NCBI GenBank assembly: GCA_015689735.1
Contig: WVSP01000006.1
Location: 1-64,000 of the forward strand
Source: Rhodobacterales bacterium LSUCC0031
GTDB lineage: Bacteria > Pseudomonadota > Alphaproteobacteria > Rhodobacterales > Rhodobacteraceae
Direction of reading: 5' to 3'
Length of the DNA: 64,000 nt
The position numbers and the translations under genes were made by a program. This document shows, one piece after another, positions 7,325 through 16,314 of the stretch. Under the pieces are notes generated by a model. That model was not told where the DNA came from. It searched no databases and was given only the letters and a program-made list of their open reading frames with translations. The number at the start of each line of letters is the position of its first letter. The first letter of the stretch is position 1.

Positions 7325-9406
7325 ATGAAACCAACGGCCGTTTTTTGGTTGCCGGGCGGGATCAACCACCCACAACACATGCGGCTTAGGGTCATTCTGG
7401 CACCCCTCTGCACGGCACTTGCAAAACATGGCTTTACGGCGGCGCTAAGGTCGATCCGTTCCGATGCCTTCTCGGCGCGTGAAGATGCGGCTCATATCTG
7501 GCTTGCCACGGATCTCGGGGAAAGGCCGCCCTGTGATGGCATTAATATTCTGTGGTTTCTCAGCCAGATGAAGGTCACGACACTGCCGGTGCTGCTGGCT
7601 CATGATGCGATCGTCACCGCCTCGCCGGATCATGCGACATTCTTGTCAGGTTGGCTGGGTGATCGGCGCCATATCGGGGTGGTCGGATGGCCAGTCGCCC
7701 CCCCCGTTCTTTTGCCGCGCAAAGCCGATCATGGGCCAGTGCTGGAACTGACCGCCACGCCCGAGGCGGAGGCGACCACCGAGGGTGGTCTTTTGACCCA
7801 ACTCGAAGATCTGCCCGCCGAGGCCGCCGCACTACAACGCCATTTGCAGGGTTACGGCACAATCATTTCGCAACTCCCCCTGCGCGAGCGCATGTGCGGT
7901 TTTTACCGCTACGAAGAGGTCGTGGCCCTTTTATCCGGCTGCCGGGTGCAGTCATTGGAGAGGCGCGGCCTTCCCATGGTGCTTGAACGGCTTATCGCGT
8001 GGCCGGGTGCCACGCCTTGCCCGGTCGAGATCGCCAACCGCGCCTGCTTGGCGCTCTTGCAAGATCATGATCCTGCCCGCATCGCGGCAGGGCTGGTTGC
8101 GGCCATCACCGCCGCCAAGGACCGCCACGCCAGTCAAGACCAGCGCCGCGCGCAACAGCCAGAGCAGCGTGGCACAATGGCCCATGACGCGCGCGTGTCG
8201 GCGCAAGATGAGTGGGGCGCACTTTCACGTGATGCGTCCTATATATTGGACCATCCGGCCTTGCCCGATCTGATTGCGTCGGCCGATGCCGATTTGGCCG
8301 TTGATCTTGGCCAACCTTGGGACATCATCGCACGACAACGGATTGCGCTGGATGCGGCCCCACGCCCATGGACGGATCTGTCGCTTTTGCGGTGCATCTG
8401 TGATGCTGTGCAACAGGACGCAGTGGAGCTTTCCCCCCAAGATCGCGCGCGGATCGCCGCGATCGTGCAGATCTTGCAAACGCAGCAACCAAATCAAGCG
8501 CAAGGCGACATCGCGCTTGGCGCGCTGCCTTCCACGCCATGGGCGGGTGTCGTTACAGCCAGCCGCGCGCCGCAACGCATCTTTCTAGATCAAAGCCGGG
8601 CCTTGAATGGCCACAACCTCTATCGCTTTGGGCAATTGGTTGGGAAACCCAAGACGCTTGGCCAACTCTTGGCACCCGCGACACGAGAGATGGCGCCACC
8701 GCCCCAGCGCATGGCGGTCGTTTTGCACGGCTATTACACCGATATCGCTAGGGATATGCTGGCCTGCTTGACGCCTGTCTTGCGCGATTGCCCGATCTTC
8801 GTCACCACGGACACGCCACAAAAGGCTGACGATCTGCGCAGCATCTTGACCCGACAAGCATGGCCGCGCGTCGAGATCCGACAGATCGAGAATATCGGCC
8901 GTGATATCTACCCCAAGTTGATGTGGCTGGCCGCGCTGCGCGATCAGTTTGACATGATTTTGTTCCTGCACACCAAGAAAAGCCCCCATTCTCCGTCACT
9001 GCGGGATTGGGGCAAGGATGCGGTCGCACGATTGGCCGGAAGCCCGGATGCCATCGCGCAAGTGACCCAAGCTTTTGCCACCGATGCGGAATTGGGGATC
9101 ATCTACCCCGATCCGCCAAAAATTCTTTACCCGGCGATGTCTTGGTTACGAAACCTGCGGCTGGCCGAGTTCTTGGGCGCCATAATCGGGATTGGGGCGC
9201 TTCCCCCGAGCGAAAACTTGGACTTTCCCGCCGGAAGCATGTTTTGGGCCAAGACGGATGCGATTGCAGCAATCCTCGACCTTGCATTGACCCCTGCCTG
9301 TTTCGCGGCCGAAGCCGGGCAGGAAGATGGCACACTCGCCCATGTTATCGAGCGCATGATCGGGGCAGTCGCGCAGGCGCAAGGCTATCGGATGGCGCGG
9401 ATCTAA
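7325..9406 (+). CDS. RgpF-like (rhamnan synthesis F) glycan protein
   Basis: A 693-residue protein whose last 240 residues match the RgpF family: AVVLHGYYTDIARDMLACL, then QIENIGRDIYPKL, MILFLHTKKSPHS, and DFPAGSMFWAKTDAI near the end. RgpF proteins take part in building rhamnose-rich or other cell-surface polysaccharides. The N-terminal 400 residues resemble a degenerate GT-B transferase (GGINHPQHMRLRVILAPL; WFLSQMK; later LPMVLERLIAWPG), so this may be a two-domain glycosyltransferase. It lies between the TPR/GT4 unit (divergent) and the second RTX gene (convergent), with a 15-bp hairpin after it. Confidence 0.75.
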   Translation: MKPTAVFWLPGGINHPQHMRLRVILAPLCTALAKHGFTAALRSIRSDAFSAREDAAHIWLATDLGERPPCDGINILWFLSQMKVTTLPVLLAHDAIVTASPDHATFLSGWLGDRRHIGVVGWPVAPPVLLPRKADHGPVLELTATPEAEATTEGGLLTQLEDLPAEAAALQRHLQGYGTIISQLPLRERMCGFYRYEEVVALLSGCRVQSLERRGLPMVLERLIAWPGATPCPVEIANRACLALLQDHDPARIAAGLVAAITAAKDRHASQDQRRAQQPEQRGTMAHDARVSAQDEWGALSRDASYILDHPALPDLIASADADLAVDLGQPWDIIARQRIALDAAPRPWTDLSLLRCICDAVQQDAVELSPQDRARIAAIVQILQTQQPNQAQGDIALGALPSTPWAGVVTASRAPQRIFLDQSRALNGHNLYRFGQLVGKPKTLGQLLAPATREMAPPPQRMAVVLHGYYTDIARDMLACLTPVLRDCPIFVTTDTPQKADDLRSILTRQAWPRVEIRQIENIGRDIYPKLMWLAALRDQFDMILFLHTKKSPHSPSLRDWGKDAVARLAGSPDAIAQVTQAFATDAELGIIYPDPPKILYPAMSWLRNLRLAEFLGAIIGIGALPPSENLDFPAGSMFWAKTDAIAAILDLALTPACFAAEAGQEDGTLAHVIERMIGAVAQAQGYRMARI

Positions 9407-9439
9407 CGCAGCACCCCGAGGCGTATCACAGGCAGAACA

Positions 9440-9480
9440 GCCACAGCCTTGGGGCCATTACTACCCCCCAAGGCTGTGGC
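9440..9480. terminator. Bidirectional terminator hairpin
   Basis: A perfect 15-bp inverted repeat (9440-9454 with 9466-9480, core CCACAGCCTTGGGG) encloses an 11-nt loop. It lies between the stops of the convergent RgpF-like and RTX-Hint genes. There is no long T run on either side, so it is a strong hairpin whose terminator role is inferred from position. Confidence 0.7.
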
Positions 9481-9487
9481 GTGTGGC

Positions 9488-12094
9488 TTAAATTGACCCG
9501 CTGGCTTGCAGCAGCTTCACCTCATAGGCCTTCAGGATCATGCGCGCCGACCCGCCGTAATTGGCCAAGCCACCATCCTCAAGCAGCTGTGGGAAGAGAT
9601 AGAGGATTTCCTCGCGCACCTCTTCGTCAAAGGCATCCATACCTTCTTGGCCGGGATGGAAGCTTTCGGTCCACGCACCGTTCGACAATATCACCTGATG
9701 GCTGTCGAAGAGGATGTGGAAATACTCCACCTCGCCACCACTGACCTGCGTCACGCCATCTTGGCCGACCAGATACTTGGCCGCGATCAACACCTCGTTG
9801 GTGTCGAACAAGATATCGAGATCCCATCCAACCCTGAGCACGCGGTGGTTGGGCGAGAGCCACAGATCCCGCTCGCTGCTACCAAGCACACCGGCCGCGA
9901 TTTTGACGGGGGCCATCTTGCCTACCGCCGCGACCTTGCGCGACCCGATCCAGCGAATTTCCTGGATGCCGTTGTCGCGGGTGATGATTTTGTCACCTTC
10001 TTTCAGGTCTTCGACCGCGATCAGACCGCCGATGGTGGCGATCTTGGTGCCGCGCACAAAGCACGGCACATTGGTGTTGTCCGTGGTCAGGTTGGACCCA
10101 TTTATCGGCGCCCCGGCATTAAGAAGCGTCAGGTCGATATCACCGATCTGCAACCCGTAATCGACACCGTCGATGAACCCGTCAATCCTGCCATCGGCGA
10201 GATCCGCCTTGAGCATTTCAAGCGGGTTCTTGAAGTCGGTCGAGGGGTCACCGATCAGCGTATTGACCGCCGCCATCGTGGTGTCGTTGAAGAAACCACT
10301 CAGATCGACAAAGTCATTATTGGTCGGATCGCCATCATCGATCGGTCCTGTACCGTTCAGGAAATCGTTGATCGTATCGTCGCCATCGCCCGGATTATAG
10401 ACAAAGACATCGTCGCCTTGACCGCCGATCAAAAGATCGTTGCCTGTGCCGCCCGTCAGCAGGTCATTGTCGATCCCGCCATCGAGCGTGTCATCGCCAA
10501 CCCCGCCATCAAGCGTATCAGCGTCATCTTGCCCAAAGAGCTGGTCATTGCCCGCACCGCCGAACAACAGATCGGTATTGTTGGTCGTGTTCGGATCGGT
10601 GAGCGTGCCGATACCGGCATCCTCGAGATCATAGACGAGCGCCGCGGTGTAGTTCGGGTCAAGCGGCGAGAGGCCGCCATAAATGATGTCATCGCCATCA
10701 CCGCCCTCGACCGTATCGACACCCTCGCCACCTTGGATCGAGTCGTTGCCAGCGCCACCTTGGACACTGTCGTTGTCAAAGCCCGCATCGATGACATCAT
10801 TGCCGTCGCCGCCATCGATCGTGTCGGCATCATCGCCGGTGAGGATGGTATCGTTGCCGGCACCACCAGAGACGCTATCGCGATCATTGTTGGGGTCGGT
10901 ATCGGACGGGTAGCTATAGGTCGCCGTTTCATCGAGCAGCGTGCCTGGATCATCGGGATAGACCAAGCCCACATCAGGCACACCGAGCCCGAGCGAGGTG
11001 CGGGTGTTGATGACGTCGTCACCATCGCCGCCATCCACGGTATCGTTGCCCTCGGAACCGATGATCGTGTCATTGCCGTCGCCACCGAGGATACTGTCGT
11101 CGCCCATGCCGCCGTCGATGCTGTCATCGCCAGCCCCGCCATCGATCACGTCGGCATCGTTACCGGCATCGATGGTGTCGTTGCCAGCGCCCCCAACAAC
11201 GCTGTCTTCACCAGCATTGGTGGTCACATTTATCGGGCTCGTCGCCGCCGTGGCGTCAATCGTGTCATTGCCCGAACCGGTCGCAACCTGTTCAATCTCG
11301 GTAAAGGCGATGTCGGTGTCGCCCGCAATCGTATCGAGACCATCCACCGTTCCGGCTTCGGGCGTTGCGCCAAAAACCACATCAAGTGCATCAGCCTGAT
11401 CGCTCAGATCGAGGATGTCGCCCGCATCGCCGTTCTCGGTCCCCTCAGCCGCGCCGTCAGTCGCGTCAGAGCCGCCATCGATCGTCGCCGCCACATCCGT
11501 CGCCGGATCCATCGGATCAAGCGTAAAGGCATCATCGCCCGATCCGCCAAAGGCAACATCCCCACCGCCAATTGCGATGTCATCGTCACCCGCCCCACCA
11601 TCGAGCGTATCGGCACCCGCGCCGCCGCTTAGCGTATCCGCGCCATCGCCGCCAAGCACTGAGTCGTCACCAGCGCCACCGTCGATGCTGTCATTATCCG
11701 CGCCACCGTCAATCGTGTCATTGCCGGTGCCACCGTCGATGCTGTCGTTGCCGCCATTGCCCGCGATCACGTCATTGCCGTCACCGCCATCAAGCGTATC
11801 GGCACCCTCGACCTGCGTGGCCGGATCGCCCGCATCACCCTTGATCGTGTCGTCGCCCACGCCGCCGGACATGAAATCCGCACCGCCATTGCCGGTGAGA
11901 TAGTCGTTACCCGCACCACCGAAAATCAGATCGTCATCGGACAAACCGAGAGGGATGGATGCACCTTCACCCGTGCCGCCATCGATAACGTCATCGCCAT
12001 CAAAGCCCGAAAGCGTGTCATTGCCGCCACCACCAAGGATCGTGTCATCGCCCACACCGCCGTCAAGGCTGTCGTTACCGTTACCGCCAATCAT
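9488..12094 (-). CDS. RTX protein with C-terminal Hint domain
   Basis: An 868-residue protein. Roughly residues 1-590 are dense RTX calcium-binding nonapeptides (GGxGxDxxx). The last 193 residues form a Hint domain that begins PCFVRGTKIATIGG (Cys at about 678) and includes LSPNHRVLRV. Hint domains are related to inteins and hedgehog autoprocessing domains, and in this lineage they often end type I secreted RTX proteins. The start is uncertain: RTX-like codons continue in frame upstream of the ATG at 12094 to an in-frame TAA near 12160. The ATG overlaps the stop of the DUF4347 fragment (ATGA). The gene may be a 5'-damaged version of a longer DUF4347-RTX-Hint protein. Confidence 0.85.
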   Translation of the reverse strand: MIGGNGNDSLDGGVGDDTILGGGGNDTLSGFDGDDVIDGGTGEGASIPLGLSDDDLIFGGAGNDYLTGNGGADFMSGGVGDDTIKGDAGDPATQVEGADTLDGGDGNDVIAGNGGNDSIDGGTGNDTIDGGADNDSIDGGAGDDSVLGGDGADTLSGGAGADTLDGGAGDDDIAIGGGDVAFGGSGDDAFTLDPMDPATDVAATIDGGSDATDGAAEGTENGDAGDILDLSDQADALDVVFGATPEAGTVDGLDTIAGDTDIAFTEIEQVATGSGNDTIDATAATSPINVTTNAGEDSVVGGAGNDTIDAGNDADVIDGGAGDDSIDGGMGDDSILGGDGNDTIIGSEGNDTVDGGDGDDVINTRTSLGLGVPDVGLVYPDDPGTLLDETATYSYPSDTDPNNDRDSVSGGAGNDTILTGDDADTIDGGDGNDVIDAGFDNDSVQGGAGNDSIQGGEGVDTVEGGDGDDIIYGGLSPLDPNYTAALVYDLEDAGIGTLTDPNTTNNTDLLFGGAGNDQLFGQDDADTLDGGVGDDTLDGGIDNDLLTGGTGNDLLIGGQGDDVFVYNPGDGDDTINDFLNGTGPIDDGDPTNNDFVDLSGFFNDTTMAAVNTLIGDPSTDFKNPLEMLKADLADGRIDGFIDGVDYGLQIGDIDLTLLNAGAPINGSNLTTDNTNVPCFVRGTKIATIGGLIAVEDLKEGDKIITRDNGIQEIRWIGSRKVAAVGKMAPVKIAAGVLGSSERDLWLSPNHRVLRVGWDLDILFDTNEVLIAAKYLVGQDGVTQVSGGEVEYFHILFDSHQVILSNGAWTESFHPGQEGMDAFDEEVREEILYLFPQLLEDGGLANYGGSARMILKAYEVKLLQASGSI

Positions 12095-12474
12095 ATCGTC
12101 ATCCCTTTTGCCGTCGACGATCCTGTCGTTGCCAACGTCATCGATCGCTGTATCACTGCTTTACCTGCGGATCGCGGCACCGCTGCCATCACCGTTGATC
12201 CAAAAATCATTGCAGGCGCATCGGCGCGCGTGGTCACCGTCGCCTTCCCGCGGTTGAGAACACCCTCGCTGCCATGGCTGCTGAGATGCAGCCCCGTGAC
12301 ATGCTCATGGCCTGCAAAGATGTGTGCAGTCGGGCGGAGGCTTTCGCGCCCGGTATCGAGGAGATTGGCAGTCCGGGACGGCCCGATCCCAGCGATCAAG
12401 CGGTCGAGGTAAGCGCATGCCGCATCAATAGCGACGGCATTTTGCACGGGGGAAATTTCAATACTCGCCGTCAC
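12091..12474 (-). pseudogene. DUF4347-like N-terminal fragment separated from the RTX gene
   Basis: A 127-codon frame with a GTG start. It contains AIDAACAYLDRLIAGIG, then TGLHLSSHGSEGVLNRGKATV, which matches the start of DUF4347 domains found at the front of very large RTX or adhesin-like proteins. After about residue 85 the sequence loses resemblance to the family and ends at a TGA overlapping the next ATG. The downstream RTX frame keeps RTX-like codons (DDVGNDRIVDGKRDDD) before its first ATG. The simplest reading is that one or more indels split a DUF4347-RTX gene. A coupled two-protein arrangement cannot be excluded. No convincing ribosome binding site precedes the GTG. Confidence 0.6.
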
Positions 12475-12875
12475 GCCTTACCAACCCATCAACTCGTCAA
12501 AACGCGCGTACCTGAAGCCCCGGAGGCGCGACATCATTCGGCGTCGCAACAAGCGGCGCGCTCACGCTTTGGTGTTAATTACGAACGAAAGATTAATGTG
12601 ACAATAGCCTCATCTCACTGAGTGAAACGGTTTCGATGGATCGATGGTGGTATTGACCGCGCCGAGCACAGCGGTCGCGGGCGCTTGACCACGCGCATCG
12701 CTGACCGAGCAGTCAGAGTCACAGATGAAATATCTATTTATCAAGCTCTTAAAGAGCCGTGCAAATTGAGGCGCAACTTGGCCAGGCCCAAATTCGACCC
12801 AATGCCGGAACGAATTGTTTCACCTTTTGGCCCCAAATGCCCCAACGGGCTTGAACAAAAGATGCGCAGATCATG
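12475..12875. other. Intergenic region, about 400 bp, no gene seen
   Basis: This gap lies between the DUF4347 fragment and the second IclR-like gene, both on the minus strand. Short open frames exist but none has a plausible start, composition or recognisable family. It should carry the promoter of the DUF4347/RTX transcript. A short CACTGAGTG palindrome near 12616-12624 is the only structure noted, and no specific binding protein can be assigned to it. Confidence 0.4.
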
Positions 12876-12898
12876 CAAATTTCCCTAAGGGAAGTTTG
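12876..12898 (-). terminator. Hairpin spanning the stop codon of the IclR-like gene
   Basis: A 10-bp stem (12876-12885 with 12889-12898, one G-U pair) has a 3-nt loop, and the TAG stop of the IclR-like gene begins in the loop. There is no T run after it on the minus strand. It could end or stabilise the transcript. Confidence 0.4.
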
Positions 12899-13574
12899 TG
12901 TTTCGCCAATGAATTAGCTGACGCGCCGCGAGGGGCGATTCGGTTTTGGAACGAATTTTCAAGGCAATCATGTGGCCATGGAGACGCAACGCAAAGGCGA
13001 TCTCGCCGTGATCATCTGACAGGAAATAGCCCTGATTGCGGATATCAGACAACTGCGCGGCGTGGCGGCCGTCTTCGATCATGTGGCGCTCGGCAAGGGG
13101 GCAGGTCTGTGCATAGGCGCGCAAGATCCGCACCAAATCAATCTTGCTGAGCACCGCCTGTGCAACCAGCGTCAGCCCTTCATGCACCAACGAAATGTTG
13201 CGCAAAGCGTATTCAGTGCGGTCTGTGCTTTCGAGGATGGTGAACTTGGTGCCATCGATGAATGCCCCGACACAGATATGCGCGCCATATTCGCGCTCAA
13301 GCGCCTGCATATGGGTGGCGATCTCGGAGGCACCTTGGAAATCGACCGGCCGCTCTGACGAAGGGGTGGATCTCTTGGCCAGGATGACAAAGGCATTGTC
13401 GCCAAGGCGCATCCGCACCCACCCCGCATCGCGCAGCGTATCAAGCGCGCGCCATGCCGCTGCACGGCTGAAGCTGCAATTGCGCGCCACCTCGGCCAGC
13501 GTCATCGGGCCGTTGCGCAACAACAGGTCGAGAACATGCAAGATACGTTTGGTCGGCCCGTCCTTCACTGTCAT
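12885..13574 (-). CDS. IclR-like HTH transcriptional regulator (second copy)
   Basis: A 229-residue protein with an N-terminal winged helix (KRILHVLDLLLRNGPMTLAE, then SFSRAAAWRALDTLRDAGW) and a C-terminal effector-like domain. It is the longer relative of the protein at 3293-3910, and both contain RALDxLRxAGWxRMRLGD. The ATG at 13574 is chosen because MTVKDG aligns with the start of the other copy. It lies just upstream of an RTX gene on the same strand, as the left copy did before the toxin-antitoxin island came between. A role in regulating the RTX gene is an inference. The upstream neighbour is tRNA-Arg. Confidence 0.75.
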   Translation of the reverse strand: MTVKDGPTKRILHVLDLLLRNGPMTLAEVARNCSFSRAAAWRALDTLRDAGWVRMRLGDNAFVILAKRSTPSSERPVDFQGASEIATHMQALEREYGAHICVGAFIDGTKFTILESTDRTEYALRNISLVHEGLTLVAQAVLSKIDLVRILRAYAQTCPLAERHMIEDGRHAAQLSDIRNQGYFLSDDHGEIAFALRLHGHMIALKIRSKTESPLAARQLIHWRNTNFP

Positions 13575-13628
13575 CGACACACATGCTTTACGGTTACATC
13601 GACATGGCCCGCGGCTGAACATCAGCCT

Positions 13629-13705
13629 TGGTGACCCCGACAGGATTCGAACCTGTAACCTATCCCTTAGGAGGGGATTGCTCTATCCATTTGAGCCACG
13701 GGGCC
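13629..13705 (-). tRNA. tRNA-Arg (anticodon CCT)
   Basis: A complete cloverleaf reads on the minus strand: acceptor GGCCCCG with CGGGGTC, D arm GCTC..GAGC, anticodon stem ATCCC/GGGAT around loop CTCCTAA (anticodon CCT, reading AGG), T arm with TTCGAAT, discriminator A and an encoded CCA (13629-13631). No integrase or attachment repeat was seen beside it. Confidence 0.95.
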
Positions 13706-13782
13706 ATCCAAGCGTCTTGTCGGGTATTCGGGCGAAACGGGCAACCCGGAATTGCGCCTGTGCGCAGGCTGGCTTAGGTTGT

Positions 13783-13794
13783 GTTACCGATAAC
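13783..13794. promoter_or_regulatory. Candidate LacI/GntR-type operator
   Basis: The sequence GTTACCGATAAC is a near-perfect palindrome and resembles the GTTAnCGnTAAC-type operators bound by GntR-like members of the LacI family. It lies 35 nt before the preferred start of the LacI-family gene, which suggests autoregulation. If translation began at the GTG at 13781 the operator would be inside the gene, which argues for a later start. Confidence 0.5.
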
Positions 13795-13828
13795 GGCTTC
13801 TGAAGCCACACCCAACAGGATTGGCCAC

Positions 13829-14848
13829 TTGCGCGGACGCAACCCCTTTGACGGCAAACCCCAGATGACCCTGCGCGACGTCGCCGATGCGGCGGGCGTC
13901 TCCGAGATGACGGTCAGCCGCGTCTTGCGCAACCGCGGCGATGTCTCGACCCAAACCCGCGAAAAGGTGCATGCCGCGGCCCGCAAGCTGGGCTATGTCC
14001 CCAATAAGATCGCGGGCGCCTTGGCCTCGAACCGGGTGAACCTTGTGGGGGTGATCATCCCGTCGCTGTCCAACATGGTCTTTCCTGATGTCCTGTCAGG
14101 CATTGGCGAAGTGTTGGACGAAACCCCGCTGCAACCGGTGATTGGCACTTCGAAATATGATGACGACCTTGAAGAAAAGGTCATCTACGAAATGCTCAGT
14201 TGGCGGCCTTCGGGGCTGATCGTGGCGGGGCTGGAACATTCGGAGGCCGCGCGCGCCATGATGGCCAATGCCGGCATCCCGGTGGTCGAAGTGATGGATG
14301 TCGATGGTGAGCCGGTCGCGGCTTGCGTTGGCATCAGCCACCATGAGGCCGGACGTCAAATGGCCCGCGAGATCGCCGCGCGGGGCTATCGGCGCATCGG
14401 CTATTGCGGCTCATCCTCCAGCCGTGATCACCGCGCGCACAAGCGGCGCAAGGGTTTCGAAGCGGGTCTTGCGGAAATGGGGCTAACGTTGGCCGATCGT
14501 TGCCTTTATGCCGGCACATCCGGCTTTGGGACTGGACGGGCGATGACCGCCGAGATCCTGACGCGCAGCCCGGATCTCGATTTTCTCTACTACAACAGCG
14601 ATATCAACGCCGCCGGGGGCCTGCTTTATTGTCTCGAGCGCGGGTTGGACATTCCCGGCCAGATCGGCATGGCTGGCTTTAACAGCTTCGAGGTGCTTGA
14701 CGGATTGCCGATGCGGATCGCGACGATGGACAGCCAACGCCACGCTATCGGCCGACGCGCCGCCGAGTTGATCGCCGCCAATGAGCTGACCGATGCGGTC
14801 ATCACCCTCGACCCGGTGTTTTTACCCGGCGACACGGTGCGCGCGTAG
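13829..14848 (+). CDS. LacI-family transcriptional regulator (GntR-like)
   Basis: About 339 residues: an N-terminal LacI helix-turn-helix (TLRDVADAAGVSEMTVSRVL) followed by the hinge (LGYVPNKIAGALAS) and a periplasmic-binding-protein-like sugar-sensing domain (NLVGVIIPSLSNMVFPDVL; DFLYYNSDINAAGGLLY; GMAGFNSFEVLD). The pattern is closest to gluconate-type GntR repressors, so a sugar acid is the likely ligand. The start is uncertain. TTG at 13829 has AGGA 8 nt before it. GTG at 13781 would include the palindromic operator, and ATG at 13865 would trim the front extension. The convergent neighbour is sdaA. No sugar-catabolic operon lies beside it here, so its targets may be elsewhere. Confidence 0.85.
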   Translation: MRGRNPFDGKPQMTLRDVADAAGVSEMTVSRVLRNRGDVSTQTREKVHAAARKLGYVPNKIAGALASNRVNLVGVIIPSLSNMVFPDVLSGIGEVLDETPLQPVIGTSKYDDDLEEKVIYEMLSWRPSGLIVAGLEHSEAARAMMANAGIPVVEVMDVDGEPVAACVGISHHEAGRQMAREIAARGYRRIGYCGSSSSRDHRAHKRRKGFEAGLAEMGLTLADRCLYAGTSGFGTGRAMTAEILTRSPDLDFLYYNSDINAAGGLLYCLERGLDIPGQIGMAGFNSFEVLDGLPMRIATMDSQRHAIGRRAAELIAANELTDAVITLDPVFLPGDTVRA

Positions 14849-14900
14849 GGTGCGCCATTAGGCGCAGCATTAGGCGATCAGTGTGCCTTATGGCGCACCT
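14848..14900. terminator. Hairpin between convergent lacI-type and sdaA genes
   Basis: An 11-bp stem (14848-14858 with 14890-14900; GGTGCGCCAT with ATGGCGCACC) encloses a 31-nt loop that repeats TTAGGCG twice. It lies immediately after the regulator's stop and before the sdaA stop, so it could end both transcripts. Confidence 0.45.
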
Positions 14901-14910
14901 TACAAGGCAA

Positions 14911-16314
14911 TCAACACTCGGGCAGGTTCACGGCCAACCCGCCAAGGCTGGTTTCCTTGTATTTCATCGACATGTCGTGGCCGGTCTGACGCATCGCCTC
15001 GATGCAATTGTCGAGCGGCATGAAATGCGTGCCATCGCCCCTTAGCGCGAGCGAGGCGGCAGATACCGCCTTGATCGCACCCAATCCGTTCCGCTCGATG
15101 CAGGGAACCTGCACCAGACCGCCGACCGGGTCGCAGGTCATGCCAAGGTGATGTTCCAGCGCGATCTCGGCGGCATTCTCGATCTGTTCATTGGTGCCGC
15201 CCAAGGCCGCACAAAGCCCAGCCGCAGCCATGGCGCTGGCTGATCCGACCTCGCCCTGACAGCCGACTTCTGCGCCGGAAATGCTGGCGCGATGCTTGAT
15301 CAGCCCGCCGATCGCGGCCGCCGTCATCAAGAATGTGTCGCGCCCCGCATCGGTCGCACCGATGCAATGATCGCGATAGTAGCGCAAGACGGCAGGCACC
15401 ACACCCGCTGCGCCATTGGTGGGCGAGGTCACGACACGGCCCCCGGCGGCGTTCTCCTCGTTCACGGCCATGGCATAGACCGACAGCCAATCGGTCACGG
15501 TATGGGGCTGGGACAGGTTCGAGCCGCGCTCGGCCACAAGCTGGTCGTGGATCGCCTTGGCGCGCCGCTTGACACGCAGGCCACCGGGCAATTCCCCCTC
15601 GACCCTGAGTCCACGGTCGATGCAATCATCCATCGCCTGCGCGATCGCGTCGAGCTTGGACTTGACGGTGGCAAGCGGCACATGAGCGCTTTCATTGGCC
15701 CATTTCATCGCCGCAATGGATTTGCCCGAGGCTACCCCCATCGCCAGCATCTCGGCGGCCGAGGCGAAGGGGAACGGATACCCAGCCGGGGTGTCGGGCG
15801 CCGTGCCACGCTGCGCTGCGCCGTCCAATTCGCGCGCGGTGGCCACGAAACCGCCACCGATGGAATAGTAAGTCTCTTCGAGGTAAAGCCGCCCTGCCGT
15901 GTCATAGGCACGCAAAACCATGCCATTGGCATGACCCGGCAAGGGCGGGCCGTAATCGAATACCAAGTCACGATCAGGATCAAACCGCAACGGCGGCAAG
16001 CCGGGGGGACTCACCATGCCATCGGCGCGGATCGCGGCCTCGATCGCCTCGGCACGGTCAGGGTCAAGCGTGGCGGGCAAAAAGCCCGCGAAACCCAAGA
16101 TCACCGCACGATCGGTTGCATGCCCTTTGCCGGTAAAGGCAAGCGATCCATGAAGGCGACAACCCAAAGCGGCCAATTCCCCCGCACCGGGTTCTTTCTC
16201 GCGGCCTGAGCGCAGATCGTCGAGAAAGCGCGCAGCCGCTGTCATCGGCCCCATCGTATGAGACGAGGACGGGCCGACGCCGATCTTGAAGATGTCGAAA
16301 ACGCTCAGAAACAT
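14911..16314 (-). CDS. sdaA: L-serine ammonia-lyase (single-chain, iron-sulfur)
   Basis: A 467-residue protein that starts [22 protein letters not shown], the hallmark of the beta domain. It carries the alpha-domain motifs [41 protein letters not shown] and the C-terminal AVNLPEC. The conserved cysteines are those that hold the oxygen-sensitive [4Fe-4S] cluster. The enzyme converts L-serine to pyruvate and ammonia in the cytoplasm. Its length matches the single-chain SdaA family. The next gene upstream on the same strand is the lipoprotein more than 300 bp away, so it appears to be monocistronic. Confidence 0.96.
   Translation of the reverse strand: MFLSVFDIFKIGVGPSSSHTMGPMTAAARFLDDLRSGREKEPGAGELAALGCRLHGSLAFTGKGHATDRAVILGFAGFLPATLDPDRAEAIEAAIRADGMVSPPGLPPLRFDPDRDLVFDYGPPLPGHANGMVLRAYDTAGRLYLEETYYSIGGGFVATARELDGAAQRGTAPDTPAGYPFPFASAAEMLAMGVASGKSIAAMKWANESAHVPLATVKSKLDAIAQAMDDCIDRGLRVEGELPGGLRVKRRAKAIHDQLVAERGSNLSQPHTVTDWLSVYAMAVNEENAAGGRVVTSPTNGAAGVVPAVLRYYRDHCIGATDAGRDTFLMTAAAIGGLIKHRASISGAEVGCQGEVGSASAMAAAGLCAALGGTNEQIENAAEIALEHHLGMTCDPVGGLVQVPCIERNGLGAIKAVSAASLALRGDGTHFMPLDNCIEAMRQTGHDMSMKYKETSLGGLAVNLPEC

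Noticed and set aside
9506-11632. A 708-codon plus-strand frame opposite the RTX-Hint gene
   Set aside because: It is the antisense of repetitive GGxGxD codons, which leave the opposite strand free of stops; its composition is not protein-like.
12622-12888. An 88-codon plus-strand frame in the gap before the second IclR-like gene
   Set aside because: It has no recognisable family and no ribosome binding site, and its end overlaps the regulator's stop-codon hairpin.
13144-13803. A plus-strand frame reading through the tRNA-Arg gene (contains DRIRTCNLSLRRG)
   Set aside because: This is the familiar false protein produced by translating a tRNA antisense; the frame also opposes the IclR-like gene.
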